This document shows positions 9,374 through 17,705 of a DNA stretch of 64,000 nucleotides, one piece after another. The notes below the pieces were generated by a model. That model was given only the letters and a program-made list of their open reading frames with translations. It searched no databases and was not told the origin of the DNA. Position numbers and translations under genes: made by a program. Within the stretch, counting starts at the first letter, position 1, and every line of letters begins with the position of its first letter. Origin of the DNA: Pseudomonas brenneri (GTDB lineage: Bacteria > Pseudomonadota > Gammaproteobacteria > Pseudomonadales > Pseudomonadaceae); the NCBI RefSeq assembly GCF_007858285.1, contig NZ_VFIL01000002.1:186001-250000 (forward strand), written 5' to 3'.

Positions 9374-9610
9374 TCAGGCGGTCAACGGCAGACGGTGTGA
9401 TGACCGTGCGCGGCGCGGGCTGACGCGGGCGCGGGCGGGCAGTGGCTGGTGCATCCAGCTCAGGCGGATCTCTTCGACTTCGACCCAACCCTCGCCCACG
9501 GGCGGCTGGCTGCATTGCTTGAATGCCTGGCAGCGACCTTGTGGGTCGAGCCTGGCAAAGTTGCGATAGGCGGGCGTGCGAGCGAAAAAGCGCCAGAGAA
9601 GATTGAGCAT
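9374..9610 (-). CDS. Small conserved hypothetical protein
   Basis: A 78-residue basic protein beginning MLNLLWRFFARTPAYRNFA, with a central QAFKQCSQPP segment holding Cys and a Trp-rich WVEVEEIRLSWMHQPLP stretch. It has no signal peptide. ATG at 9610 is chosen because AGGAGG stands 7 bases upstream, an excellent site; the frame is open 24 codons further but without one. It is divergent from the lipoprotein gene. I recall similar short proteins in Pseudomonas genomes, but the function is unknown. Confidence 0.7.
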   Translation of the reverse strand: MLNLLWRFFARTPAYRNFARLDPQGRCQAFKQCSQPPVGEGWVEVEEIRLSWMHQPLPARARVSPRRARSSHRLPLTA

Positions 9611-9780
9611 GGTAGGCCTCCTGAGAATGACGCCAAGCATATCTGTCAAGAATGACATCTTGGTGACACTGAACCGCTGCACACGGGCCTGGGTCTGAGG
9701 TTGTAACTGGCGCTAGTTCCAGGTGGTGACGCACCGCTATACTGCCGGGCTGTCGGTACCTGAATTCTGGAGAAAAAAGC

Positions 9781-10368
9781 ATGTTGCAACGCCTGTTGTT
9801 CGGTTTGATCACTGTGACCAGCTTGACCCTGGTTGGCTGCGCCCACAGCCCGCAGCAACTGAGCCCGCAACCCAAGCTCACCACCCAGTTGGCGCCTGTG
9901 GGCCATGGCCAGCCGGTGTCGGTGCGTGTCGTTGATGGTCGTCCATCGCCGACACTGGGCACCCGCGGCGGCCTGTACCCGGAAACCAGCGCCATCACGG
10001 TGACCGGTGCCGACGTGCTGCCCAAGCTGCAAGCCCAGGCCGAAGCGGCTGTGCGTCTGCTGGGTTTCACCCCGACCAGCAACTCGCCTGGTGCGCCGCA
10101 GTTGACCGTGACCCTGGCCGAGCTCAAGTATCAGTCGCCCAAGGAAGGCCTGTACGTGACCGAAGCCACCATCGGCGCGACCTTCCGCTCTGATGTGTCG
10201 GCCGGCAACCGCCGCTACAACGGCCGTTACGCTGCGTCCCTGGACCAGCGCTTTGGCATGGCGCCGAACCAGGAAACCAACACCAAGCTGGTCAGCGACG
10301 TGTTGAGTGATGCCCTGACGCGACTGTTCAAGGATCCAAGCATCGGCCAGATCCTCAGCTCGCAGTAA
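9781..10368 (+). CDS. YajG-family lipoprotein
   Basis: A 195-residue protein with a lipoprotein signal peptide: hydrophobic LLFGLITVTSLTLVGC with the lipidated Cys at residue 20, followed by A-H, which suggests outer-membrane sorting. The mature part (VSVRVVDGRP, then a LPKLQAQAEAAVRLLGF helix) is the YajG/DUF-type lipoprotein fold. GGAG is placed 7 bases before the ATG. It is monocistronic, with a strong terminator just after the stop. Function is not established for the family; a general envelope role is inferred. Confidence 0.85.
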   Translation: MLQRLLFGLITVTSLTLVGCAHSPQQLSPQPKLTTQLAPVGHGQPVSVRVVDGRPSPTLGTRGGLYPETSAITVTGADVLPKLQAQAEAAVRLLGFTPTSNSPGAPQLTVTLAELKYQSPKEGLYVTEATIGATFRSDVSAGNRRYNGRYAASLDQRFGMAPNQETNTKLVSDVLSDALTRLFKDPSIGQILSSQ

Positions 10369-10376
10369 TCTTTAGT

Positions 10377-10412
10377 AAAAAGCCGGGCCCCAGTCAGGGG
10401 CCCGGCTTTTTT
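10377..10412 (+). terminator. Strong intrinsic terminator
   Basis: AAAAAGCCGGGCCCC and GGGGCCCGGCTTTTTT form a perfect stem with a 5-base AGTCA loop. It lies 8 bases after the lipoprotein gene and also serves the convergent small gene on the other strand. Confidence 0.95.
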
Positions 10413-10425
10413 GTGCCTGCGGCTG

Positions 10426-10635
10426 TCATGCCGCCGTTTCGACATAAAAGTCCAGCACACTGACTCCAGTCAGCAGGTCCAGCTCCGGCAGGTCGGCATG
10501 CTGATGCCCGCCGAGGGCGCAATACACCAACCAGTGCCGGTCCTGGACATTGAACGCCAGGCCTCCGACCAGCGCCTCTTGCTCATCGGTTGGGGCGATC
10601 AGGTACAGCCGATCCTGGTTTTGCGCGTGCAACAT
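10426..10635 (-). CDS. Small hypothetical protein
   Basis: A 69-residue acidic protein (MLHAQNQDRLYLIAPTDEQE...) with alternating hydrophobic and polar residues suggestive of a small beta-rich fold. It has no signal peptide or membrane segment. GGGAG is placed 6 bases before the ATG, and codon use fits the neighbours. It ends next to the shared bidirectional terminator. No family is recognised. Confidence 0.6.
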   Translation of the reverse strand: MLHAQNQDRLYLIAPTDEQEALVGGLAFNVQDRHWLVYCALGGHQHADLPELDLLTGVSVLDFYVETAA

Positions 10636-10794
10636 GACAAGCTCCCGGGTGTTCGAAGGGCAACAGAGTGGCTTGTTAAGGTGACGTTCAGGTGACGACG
10701 TAAATTACTCGATACATTGCTCGTCATTGGGGGATGGAGCTGCACTGCGCAGGAGAGCGCATCTGGATGGACGACTGTCACACCGGGGTTTGAA

Positions 10795-11052
10795 ATGCCG
10801 TTGCCTGCGTTATTGATCAATACCACTGCACTGCTGATTGCCTGTCCTGGCGCGGCGTTGCTGTTTATTACCCGCCTGCAGGAGCAGCGTGCGATGGCCA
10901 GTCTGGCCGCACAAAGCGAAGAGCGGGCCATCGACCAGCCCATGCTGTTTCTGGATGTGCGCACCGAGCGCAGTCATCGTCTTGGTTATCGCATCGGCTT
11001 TGCCTGCCTTGGCCTGGCGCTGCTGCTGTCCTGGCTCAGCACTCAACTGTAA
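10795..11052 (+). CDS. Small two-segment membrane protein, hypothetical
   Basis: An 85-residue protein with hydrophobic segments at about residues 3-26 (LPALLINTTALLIACPG...) and 63-85 (IGFACLGLALLLSWLSTQL), joined by a charged linker of about 36 residues. A small inner-membrane protein with a cytoplasmic or periplasmic loop is inferred. ATG at 10795 is chosen since it starts just before the first hydrophobic segment; the ribosome-binding sequence is weak (GGGG). A REP pair follows. Function is unknown. Confidence 0.6.
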   Translation: MPLPALLINTTALLIACPGAALLFITRLQEQRAMASLAAQSEERAIDQPMLFLDVRTERSHRLGYRIGFACLGLALLLSWLSTQL

Positions 11053-11065
11053 AGACACCACAAAA

Positions 11066-11160
11066 CAACTGTAGGAGCTGGCTTGCCAGCGATGCAGGCA
11101 CCTCGGTATGCCAGATACACCGAGGTGATGCGATCGCCGGCAAGCCAGCTCCTACAGTTG
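11066..11160. repeat. Inverted REP pair with nested stem
   Basis: CAACTGTAGGAGCTGGCTTG plus CC at 11066-11087 returns as its complement at 11139-11160. An inner stem CACCTCGG/CCGAGGTG is nested between. It lies between convergent gene ends. Confidence 0.85.
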
Positions 11161-11175
11161 ATTGCGCCGTGTTGT

Positions 11176-12342
11176 TTACAGAGGGATCCCGGCGTTGACC
11201 CGATACTGATTGCGCACCGGCATCGCATATTGCAACACCAGATACGGTCGGTGCTCTTGCGGGCATGCAGTCAAGCGCCGTTCCCACTCCGCTTTCGCCT
11301 TGGCCAACTCATCGGCCGGGAATACTTCGGCAGCCGTCGGCACCTGCAATTGCGGGTCCGCGTCGCTCCACTGTGCATACGCCAGGTAATGCACAGGAAA
11401 CAACCGATAACCGCCCAGGATCTGCCGGTCCATCTCGATGGCCAATAGTTTGGTGTCTTCAAACCGCTCGGTGATGGGCGGCGCAAAGTTGATATGGACC
11501 CGGCCCTTGTAACCGGTGATGCCCAGGGCAATGCTCGCGTCATCCTCGCCGGGCGCCTTGCTGTAGGTGCCAGTGCTGGCGCGGATAAATAGCTCGCGCG
11601 CCTTGGCCGCGTCGCACGGGTCATATTCGTAGCTGATGGACACCGGTGTCAGGTTCAACGACAGGATGACGTCGGCGAACGGCTCATCCTTGCGGCTCAT
11701 ATGGAACATCTTGAGGATCGCCGACTCGGTGCGATCATCCCCATCCTTGGCCCGACCTTCGGCCTGGGCGATCCAGATCGACTGGCAGTCGTTGCGGATC
11801 GAATGGTTGATGTAGGCGGACAGCAACTGATAAGCCGCCATCTTCTCGCGTCGCCCGGTAATGGAGCGGTGCACGATAAAGCTCTTGTTCAGGCGCATCA
11901 GGTCGCTGACGAACGGCTTCTGCAGCAGGTTGTCACCGATGGCAATGCGTGGTGTTGGCAGGCCGGCGTGGTACACCGCATAGTTGACGAAGGCCGGGTC
12001 CATCACGATATCGCGGTGGTTGGCCAAAAAAACATAGGCCATGCCGGACTTGAGCTGTTCGACCCCGGTGTAGGTGACGCCGTCGGTCGCCCGGTCGATG
12101 GTGTGGTCGACGTAATACTCGACTTTGTCCTGCAAGGTGGCGACGGTGGTGACACCGGCGAACTCACGGCGCAGTTTCTGGGCGATCAGCGGCTTGAGCA
12201 GCCAGCCAAAGGCGCCGGCAAAGCGCGGGAAGCGAAAGTGGGTCAGGATGTCCAGAAAGGCCTTGTCACTGAACAGCCGGGCCAGCACTGCCGGGACTTC
12301 GCTGTCGTTGTAAGGTCGGATGGTATCGAATTCGCCCATCAT
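11176..12342 (-). CDS. 1-acyl-sn-glycerol-3-phosphate acyltransferase-like protein
   Basis: A 388-residue glycerolipid acyltransferase-superfamily protein. The catalytic block is NHRDIVMDP at about residues 107-115, followed by substrate motifs near LNKSFIVHRS and IAQAEGRAKDG. The His-Asp spacing is five residues rather than the usual four (HX4D). It lacks strong membrane segments, unlike PlsC, and is longer than PlsC (about 245). It probably acylates a lysophospholipid or glycerol phosphate at the inner membrane; the exact substrate is not visible. Two adjacent ATGs (12342 and 12339) are possible starts. It is monocistronic and leftward, with a REP pair after its stop. Confidence 0.75.
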   Translation of the reverse strand: MMGEFDTIRPYNDSEVPAVLARLFSDKAFLDILTHFRFPRFAGAFGWLLKPLIAQKLRREFAGVTTVATLQDKVEYYVDHTIDRATDGVTYTGVEQLKSGMAYVFLANHRDIVMDPAFVNYAVYHAGLPTPRIAIGDNLLQKPFVSDLMRLNKSFIVHRSITGRREKMAAYQLLSAYINHSIRNDCQSIWIAQAEGRAKDGDDRTESAILKMFHMSRKDEPFADVILSLNLTPVSISYEYDPCDAAKARELFIRASTGTYSKAPGEDDASIALGITGYKGRVHINFAPPITERFEDTKLLAIEMDRQILGGYRLFPVHYLAYAQWSDADPQLQVPTAAEVFPADELAKAKAEWERRLTACPQEHRPYLVLQYAMPVRNQYRVNAGIPL

Positions 12343-12483
12343 GCTCTCTTGTTAGAAACGGCTAGGGTAAGTAAAGGTTTGGATCGATAAGTGACAGGGC
12401 CGGTCTGAACAAATGGCATCAAACGAAAAAGCCCTGCAAATAGACCGGCGATTATACGCACAAGTCACTTGGGAGAGACCGCG

Positions 12484-12666
12484 ATGCTAGAACCTGCGCT
12501 GTACGATTGCCCTTATTGTGGTGAAGAGGTTGAGACAAGCGTGGATTTATCCGGCGGTGACCAGAACTATATAGAGGACTGCCAGGTGTGCTGCCGGCCG
12601 ATCGTTTTCGACCTGCAGGTTCATGGTGATGAGTGGATGCTTGAAGTGCGCAGCGAGAACGAATAA
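12484..12666 (+). CDS. CPXCG-motif cysteine-rich small protein
   Basis: A 60-residue acidic protein with CPYCGEE at residues 9-15 and a second CQVCCRP at 33-39, which together look like a four-cysteine zinc ribbon. This is the CPXCG-motif protein family. ATG at 12484 has GGGAGAG upstream at good spacing. The next gene starts 11 bases after the stop, so the pair is co-transcribed. Role unknown; zinc binding is inferred from the cysteines. Confidence 0.85.
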   Translation: MLEPALYDCPYCGEEVETSVDLSGGDQNYIEDCQVCCRPIVFDLQVHGDEWMLEVRSENE

Positions 12667-12677
12667 AGGGGGCGACG

Positions 12678-12938
12678 ATGCAACGAATCTACGAGCCGGA
12701 GAATCTGATGGAGGGCGAGTTGCTGCAACAAATGCTTGCCAGCGAAGGTATCGACGCCCATCTGGTCGGGCGCCATCTGCTCGGTGGCACGGGTGAGCTG
12801 CCGATCTTCGGCCTGCTGGGCCTTGAGGTAGAGAACGACCAGGCCCTTGTCGCCCGAGAGCTGATTAGCGCCTATATCGGCGCGCAACCCCTGCCTGGCG
12901 ATGAACCCGACAGCTTCCCCGACGTGCTGGTCTGTTAG
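12678..12938 (+). CDS. DUF2007-domain putative signal-transducing protein
   Basis: An 86-residue soluble protein (MQRIYEPENLMEGELLQQML...) of the DUF2007 type: a short ferredoxin-like fold in which the acidic EGELLQQMLASEGIDAHLVG region is typical. GGGGGCGACG precedes the start. It lies between the CPXCG gene and the SRAP gene with gaps of 11 and 36 bases, so the three probably form one transcript. The biochemical role of the family is not known. Confidence 0.82.
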   Translation: MQRIYEPENLMEGELLQQMLASEGIDAHLVGRHLLGGTGELPIFGLLGLEVENDQALVARELISAYIGAQPLPGDEPDSFPDVLVC

Positions 12939-12974
12939 GCTGTCGACCGGTTTACCCAAGAGTCGTGTTGCCCC

Positions 12975-13595
12975 ATGTGTGGACGTTATGCCCTGTTTCG
13001 CTGGAACCCCTCGTTTGCTGCCTTGCCGGGCTTCCCAGCGGATCAACAGGCCCAGTGGAATATTTCCCCCAATGATTCGGTACTGATCCAGCGCCTCAGC
13101 GACGGCCAGCGCAGCTTGGCGCGGGCGCGTTGGGGGCTGACGCCGCCGTGGTTGACCGACCTGTCCCGCACACCGGCCCACGCCCGCGCCGAAACCCTGG
13201 CTGAGCAACCGATGTTTCGCGAGGCCTTCCGCCTGCGCCGTTGCCTGCTGCCGGCCAATGGCTTTTATGAATGGCGCGGCACCCAGCGCAAGCGACCGTA
13301 CTGGCTGACGCCGGGGGAGGGCTCGACGTTGTTCTTTGCGGCGATCTGGGAGGCCTACCCGGTGCAGGAGCAGGTGTGGTTGAGTACGGCGGTAGTGACC
13401 CAGGCGGCGCAGAGCCAGCGCCGGCCGTTGATTCTCGATGCGGCAGGGCAGGAGGCCTGGCTGGATCCCGAGACGCCGCTGCATGTGTTGCAGGGATTGC
13501 TGGCCAGCGAGCCTACGGCGTTGCGCGAGCGGGTGTTGGCTAATATGGTCAATGATCCGAAGCTCAATGGGCCGGAGTGCCTTACTCCGGGGTGA
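12975..13595 (+). CDS. yedK: SRAP-family protein (YedK/HMCES-type), abasic-site DNA crosslinker
   Basis: SRAP proteins form a covalent thiazolidine bond with abasic sites in single-stranded DNA through Cys2 after removal of Met1, which shields the lesion. The product starts MCGRYALF, so the catalytic Cys is at position 2. The other family residues are visible in NISPND (about 35-40), ARWGLTPPWL, HARAETL and LLPANGFYEWRG, which carries the catalytic Glu. Length 206 is near the E. coli YedK length. It probably shares a transcript with the two small genes upstream. Confidence 0.9.
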   Translation: MCGRYALFRWNPSFAALPGFPADQQAQWNISPNDSVLIQRLSDGQRSLARARWGLTPPWLTDLSRTPAHARAETLAEQPMFREAFRLRRCLLPANGFYEWRGTQRKRPYWLTPGEGSTLFFAAIWEAYPVQEQVWLSTAVVTQAAQSQRRPLILDAAGQEAWLDPETPLHVLQGLLASEPTALRERVLANMVNDPKLNGPECLTPG

Positions 13596-13621
13596 GACTG
13601 CCAGTGCTTTGTTGTTTTGGT

Positions 13622-13702
13622 TGGCCTCATTGCGAGTAAGCCCGCACACATGTTGATGTGTGAATACATTCAAAATGTGGGAGCGAGCCTCCCGCAAAAG
13701 AA
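13622..13702. repeat. Degenerate REP remnant
   Basis: The outer arms GGCCTCATTGCGAGTAAGCC and ATGTGGGAGCGAGCCTCCCGC resemble the REP pair at 3374-3451 but have diverged, so they no longer pair well. A separate small hairpin CACACAT-GTTG-ATGTGTG (13645-13662) lies inside. It is interpreted as a decayed REP pair. Confidence 0.55.
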
Positions 13703-13834
13703 TCAGAAGTGTCATCAATAGAACGGTCGCAGGCGTGGGGCGTATCGGAAATTTAGCGGTTAAGCGTCAGGTGTATCTGGCGCCGATACATGGGAGGGCC
13801 TACGATACGCGCCATGTTTTCAGGGAGAATGTGC

Positions 13835-14653
13835 ATGAAAAAATCATTGGTGGTCACGGCATTGAGCGCAGCCTTGCTGCTCGCCGGTTGCCAGTCCGTC
13901 AACACCACCAGCGGCGGTGCCGTGGGTGTGGAGCGCAAGCAGTACATGTTCAGCATGCTGTCGAGCCAGGAAGTCGACCAGATGTACGCGCAGTCGTACC
14001 AGCAGACCCTGGGTGAAGCCAGTGGCAAGGGGTTGGTGGACAAGACCAGCGCCAACGCCAAGCGCGTACAGGCCATCGCCAAGCGCCTGATCGCCCAGGC
14101 ACCGACCTTCCGTCCGGATGCGGCGCAGTGGAAGTGGGAAGTGAACCTGATCAAAAGCGACGAGATGAACGCCAACTGCGGGCCTGGTGGCAAGATCTTC
14201 GTCTACAGCGGGTTGATCGAAAACCTCAAGTTGACCGACGACGAATTGGCCGCGGTCATGGGGCATGAAATCGCCCACGCCTTGCGCGAGCACGGCCGCG
14301 AAGCCATGTCCAAGGCCTACGGTATCGAAATGGCCAAGCAGGGCGCCGGTGCGTTGCTGGGGCTTGGGCAGGACAGCATGGCGCTGGCCGACACCGTGGC
14401 CAACTACGGCATGACCTTGCCCAACAGCCGCAGCAATGAGAACGAAGCCGACCTGATTGGCCTGGAACTGTCGGCCCGCGCCGGTTATGACCCGAACGCT
14501 GCGATTACGCTGTGGAACAAAATGGCCAAGGCTTCCGAAGGCGCACCGCCTGAGTTCATGAGCACTCACCCGGCCTCCAGCAGTCGGATTGCCTCGTTGC
14601 AGGCGGCGATTCCCAAGGTGATGCCGCTTTACCAACAGGCCAAGAAGTCCTGA
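13835..14653 (+). CDS. M48-family metalloprotease lipoprotein (LoiP/BepA-like)
   Basis: A 272-residue periplasmic zinc protease anchored as a lipoprotein: the signal peptide MKKSLVVTALSAALLLAG ends before Cys19 (LLAGC lipobox). The zinc motif HEIAH is at residues 144-148, with the third ligand Glu in NENEADLIGL at about 204. Length and layout fit LoiP-type outer-membrane quality-control proteases. ATG at 13835 is chosen because it starts the signal peptide and follows GGGAG; the frame is open 15 codons earlier. Monocistronic. Substrates are unknown. Confidence 0.9.
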   Translation: MKKSLVVTALSAALLLAGCQSVNTTSGGAVGVERKQYMFSMLSSQEVDQMYAQSYQQTLGEASGKGLVDKTSANAKRVQAIAKRLIAQAPTFRPDAAQWKWEVNLIKSDEMNANCGPGGKIFVYSGLIENLKLTDDELAAVMGHEIAHALREHGREAMSKAYGIEMAKQGAGALLGLGQDSMALADTVANYGMTLPNSRSNENEADLIGLELSARAGYDPNAAITLWNKMAKASEGAPPEFMSTHPASSSRIASLQAAIPKVMPLYQQAKKS

Positions 14654-14680
14654 TAGCTCGGACTGTGTGAAACGCCAAAT

Positions 14681-14767
14681 GTGGGAGCTGGCTTGCCTGC
14701 GATAGCGGTGTATCAGTTACATATTTATCAACTGAGCCACTGTTATCGCGGGCAAGCCCGCTCCCAC
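14681..14767. repeat. Inverted REP pair
   Basis: GTGGGAGCTGGCTTGCCTGC plus GATA at 14681-14704 and a near-complement ending GCCCGCTCCCAC at 14744-14767. The two arms differ at a few positions, so the pair is slightly decayed. It lies between the convergent ends of the protease and exporter genes. Confidence 0.8.
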
Positions 14768-14780
14768 ACAAGCCCGCAGG

Positions 14781-15365
14781 TCAGATCCAGCCGCTGCTTT
14801 GCATGGCCTTGTACACCGCTACCAGCGCCAGGATGAAGAACGCCGAGGCCGCCAGGCGACGGATCAGGGTCAGAGGCAGTTTCTCTGCCGCGAAATTCCC
14901 CGCCAGAACCACCGGCACGTTGGCAATCAGCATGCCTAGGGTGGTGCCGATAATCACCAACCACAACTCCGGATATTGCGCCGCCAGCATCACTGTGGCG
15001 ATCTGCGTCTTGTCGCCGATTTCAGCGATGAAGAATGCAATCAGGGTGGTCAGGAACGGCCCGAACTTGCGTGAAGTGCTGGCCTCGTCATCGTCGAGCT
15101 TGTCCGGCACCAGGGTCCACAGAGCCGTGGCGCAGAAGCTTGCGGCGAGGATCCAGTGCAGCACCGCCTCCGAGAAGAAACTGCCAAACCAGGCACCCAC
15201 GGCGCCGGCGGCGGCGTGGTTGGCCAGGGTCGCGGCGATGATGCCGGCGATGATCGGCCAGGGTTTGCGAAAGCGGGCGGCGAGAATAAGCGCGAGCAGT
15301 TGTGTCTTGTCGCCAATTTCGGCCAAGGCAACGATTGCGGTAGGAACGAGAAGTGAATCCAGCAT
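14781..15365 (-). CDS. TMEM165/GDT1-family manganese exporter (MneA-like)
   Basis: A 194-residue inner-membrane protein with six hydrophobic segments in two homologous halves. Each half has the family signature EIGDKT: residues 16-21 and 115-120. Bacterial members export Mn2+ (MneA in Vibrio). ATG at 15365 is chosen because it starts the first helix and gives the family length; the longer upstream frame runs through the riboswitch. The yybP-ykoY leader directly upstream supports a manganese role independently of the protein sequence. Confidence 0.9.
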   Translation of the reverse strand: MLDSLLVPTAIVALAEIGDKTQLLALILAARFRKPWPIIAGIIAATLANHAAAGAVGAWFGSFFSEAVLHWILAASFCATALWTLVPDKLDDDEASTSRKFGPFLTTLIAFFIAEIGDKTQIATVMLAAQYPELWLVIIGTTLGMLIANVPVVLAGNFAAEKLPLTLIRRLAASAFFILALVAVYKAMQSSGWI

Positions 15366-15396
15366 CAGGTAGGTTTCCAGGGGCGGGTCGACACGG

Positions 15397-15445
15397 CTAT
15401 GACACGTACAGCCTTCCCGCCCCGGGTAAGGTGTGCGTGTCATAG
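15397..15445 (-). promoter_or_regulatory. Hairpin between Mn riboswitch and exporter gene
   Basis: On the minus strand CTATGACACG and CGTGTCATAG form a perfect 10-bp outer stem with a further GC-rich inner stem (CCTTACCCGG region). It stands between the aptamer and the start codon, with no T-run after it. It is likely part of the expression platform, perhaps acting on translation or Rho access. Confidence 0.5.
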
Positions 15446-15462
15446 GTCTTGTCAAACCCCGG

Positions 15463-15571
15463 TCCGTCTGTGCGGACTCCTGGGTCGCATACGCCATGGT
15501 CTGCTGACCAAGTATGTTGACGTATGCCGGACGAGCATGTTGCTCGTGGGAGACTACTCCCCTAGGACGGA
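15463..15571 (-). promoter_or_regulatory. yybP-ykoY manganese riboswitch aptamer
   Basis: Read on the minus strand, the leader contains the class hallmark GGGGAGTAG just after the P1 strand TCCGTC, then the second conserved loop GTCAACATACT. The aptamer closes with GACGGA, which is complementary to P1. A GGCATACG/CGTATGC internal stem lies between. These are the conserved elements of the Mn2+-sensing yybP-ykoY class, seen upstream of mntP and alx in E. coli. It ends about 98 bases before the exporter start and should turn the exporter on when Mn2+ is high. Confidence 0.88.
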
Positions 15572-15625
15572 GCGGATTCTGCCTTGGCAAAATCCATTCG
15601 GCAAGCCTTCTTTTTCAAACACCCG

Positions 15626-16624
15626 TCAGCCGCGCTTGGCCCGGTAGATACGAAACCCCTGGCCTTCGGCCTTGATCGCACACACGCCCAGGTGTTCTTC
15701 GATCAGTGGCTGGTACTTCAGGAAGCTATTGGCGACTAGCCGAAGTTCGCCGCCATTTTTCAGATGTTGGCGTGCTTTTCGCAGCAGGTTTTCCGTTGCG
15801 AAATAATCCGTATGCACCCCGACATGGAACGGCGGGTTGCTCAAGATCGCATCCAGCCCCATGGGCGCGGCGTCGATGCCATCACCGGTCAGCACTTCGC
15901 CTTCCAGGCCATTGGCCTCCAGGGTCAGGCGACTGCTGGCGGTGGCGAAGGCGTCCACATCAAGCAGGGTCACGGTGTTGTGCGGGTAGCGCCGCTTGAC
16001 CGCCGCGCCCAGCACGCCGGCGCCACAGCCGAAGTCCAGCAGATGACCGCTGGGCAGTTTGTCCAGGTGCTCCAGCAACAGCGCGGTACCGCGATCCAGG
16101 CGGCCATGGCTGAACACGCCTGGCAGGCTGACGACCTTGAGCGGCCCGTCGGCCAGTGGCACCTCAAATACCTCGGCCAGGCTCGCAAGGTCTGGCGCCA
16201 CCGGGGCGTTGGCCACGGTGGTCAGCCACAACTGGCAGTGTCGCGCGTTGTCGAGTTTGCGTGGCTTGCCAAAAGCGTTCAGTTGCTTGGCGGCGCTTTC
16301 AATGCCGCCGCGCTTTTCGCCGACCAGGTACAGCTCGGCGCCCGGCAGGCGCGCGGCCACGGCCTTGAGGATGTAGTCAGCCAGGTCCTTGGACTTGGGC
16401 AGGAACACCACCGCCGTGTCGAATGGACGCTGCGGCACATTCACCCCGAAATGGCTGCGCTCGGTAAACCGCGCATCCAGCGCTGCCTGATCGCCGGCAT
16501 GCCAGCACCAGCCGTGGGCATTGGGCAGGCGGCCAAGCAGGTCATCGGCGGGCAGGCCAGCCAGCAACACGTTGCCTTGAAAAAGTTCGGCCTGACGAAG
16601 CAGTACTTCACTGCGCGGATCCAT
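15626..16624 (-). CDS. rsmC: 16S rRNA m2G1207 methyltransferase (RsmC-like)
   Basis: A 332-residue, two-domain SAM-dependent RNA methyltransferase. The N-terminal half ([13 protein letters not shown]...) is the RsmC pseudo-methyltransferase domain. The C-terminal half has the SAM motif [12 protein letters not shown] at about residues 195-206 and the base-methylation motif NPPFH at 263-267. The [15 protein letters not shown] segment and the end match E. coli RsmC closely. RsmC N2-methylates G1207 of 16S rRNA in the 30S subunit. RlmG is the nearest alternative, but it is usually longer (about 375). It is divergent to no close gene; the 3' end faces the Mn riboswitch region. Confidence 0.85.
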   Translation of the reverse strand: MDPRSEVLLRQAELFQGNVLLAGLPADDLLGRLPNAHGWCWHAGDQAALDARFTERSHFGVNVPQRPFDTAVVFLPKSKDLADYILKAVAARLPGAELYLVGEKRGGIESAAKQLNAFGKPRKLDNARHCQLWLTTVANAPVAPDLASLAEVFEVPLADGPLKVVSLPGVFSHGRLDRGTALLLEHLDKLPSGHLLDFGCGAGVLGAAVKRRYPHNTVTLLDVDAFATASSRLTLEANGLEGEVLTGDGIDAAPMGLDAILSNPPFHVGVHTDYFATENLLRKARQHLKNGGELRLVANSFLKYQPLIEEHLGVCAIKAEGQGFRIYRAKRG

Positions 16625-16655
16625 GGTCTGCTCCCTGAAAAAGGAGCGCAGTTTA

Positions 16656-17621
16656 TCAACTGACGACGCGCTGCGGTGCGCCGCTGAAAAAGCCCCGGGC
16701 GTTTTCGGTCAATTGGCCGACGATCCGTTGCCGTGCTTCGCGGCTGCCCCAGGCACTGTGTGGCGTGATGATCAGCCGTGGGATGTCGCCGGCCAGCAGC
16801 GGGTTGCCGGTAGTCGGCGGTTCGACGCTCAGCACATCGGTGGCCGCGCCACCCAGATGACCGCCGCGCAAGGCGTCTGCCAAGGCTTGTTCATCGATCA
16901 GGCCACCGCGTGCGGTGTTGATCACGAACGCGTCTGGCTTGAGCAGCGCCAACTCGCGGGCACCGATGAAGTGGCGCGTGTGCTCGTTGAGCGGGCAATG
17001 CAGGGTCAGGGCGTCGATCTGCGGCAGCAGTTCGTCCAATGGCACTCGGTCTGCACGCGCCGGGCGGCCGGGGATTGCGCCCAGCAGCACGCGCATGCCA
17101 AAGGCTTCGGCCAGGCGTGCGACGGCGCCGCCCAGTTCGCCATGGCCCAGCAGCCCGAGGGTTTTGCCTTGCAGTTCGACAATCGGGTAATCCAGCAGGC
17201 AGAACTGCTTGGCTTGCTGCCACAGGCCGGCGTCGACGTCTTTTTGATAGTCCTTCAGGCGTGTGGCGAGGTTGAGCAACAGCATGATCGTGTGCTGCGC
17301 CACCGACGGCGTGCCGTAGCCCTGGCAGTTACTGACGGTAATGCCTTGGGCGCGGGCAGCGGCCAGGTCGACGTTGTTGGTGCCGGTGGCGGCGATCAGG
17401 ATCAGCTTCAGGTCGGGGCAGGCGGCCAGGGTCTGGGCGTTGAGCAGGATCTTGTTACTGATAGCTACCTGAGCGCCTTGCAGGCGCTCGACCACCTGAT
17501 CCGCCGAGGTCTGCTCGCACAGCTGCAAGTCGCTGAAAACTTCCTGCAGCTCGCTGAGGTCAAGGTCCCCCTGGTCCAGGGAAGGGTGATCAAGGAAGAC
17601 GGCGCGGCGATTGTTCGTCAT
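16656..17621 (-). CDS. D-2-hydroxyacid dehydrogenase
   Basis: A 321-residue NAD(P)-dependent dehydrogenase of the D-isomer-specific family, as in glycerate, hydroxypyruvate or other 2-ketoacid reductases. The nucleotide-binding motif LGHGELGG is at about residues 158-165, the catalytic Arg is in NTARGGLID, and the catalytic His is in [15 protein letters not shown] at 17621 is chosen after AAGG; a TTG one codon earlier is less likely. It is 31 bases upstream of rsmC and probably co-transcribed. Similar Pseudomonas genes are called hprA, but the substrate cannot be read from the sequence. Confidence 0.88.
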   Translation of the reverse strand: MTNNRRAVFLDHPSLDQGDLDLSELQEVFSDLQLCEQTSADQVVERLQGAQVAISNKILLNAQTLAACPDLKLILIAATGTNNVDLAAARAQGITVSNCQGYGTPSVAQHTIMLLLNLATRLKDYQKDVDAGLWQQAKQFCLLDYPIVELQGKTLGLLGHGELGGAVARLAEAFGMRVLLGAIPGRPARADRVPLDELLPQIDALTLHCPLNEHTRHFIGARELALLKPDAFVINTARGGLIDEQALADALRGGHLGGAATDVLSVEPPTTGNPLLAGDIPRLIITPHSAWGSREARQRIVGQLTENARGFFSGAPQRVVS

Positions 17622-17705
17622 CAACTGTACCTTTTGCGACAGGGTTCGAAGGCGTAATCTGCCGAGCCTACCAGATGAAATAATCAGTTACTTCTTGGAG
17701 TGTGC

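Noticed and set aside
14781..15590. A longer GDT1-type protein starting at 15590
   Set aside because: The added 75 residues are translated riboswitch RNA with no membrane or family character.
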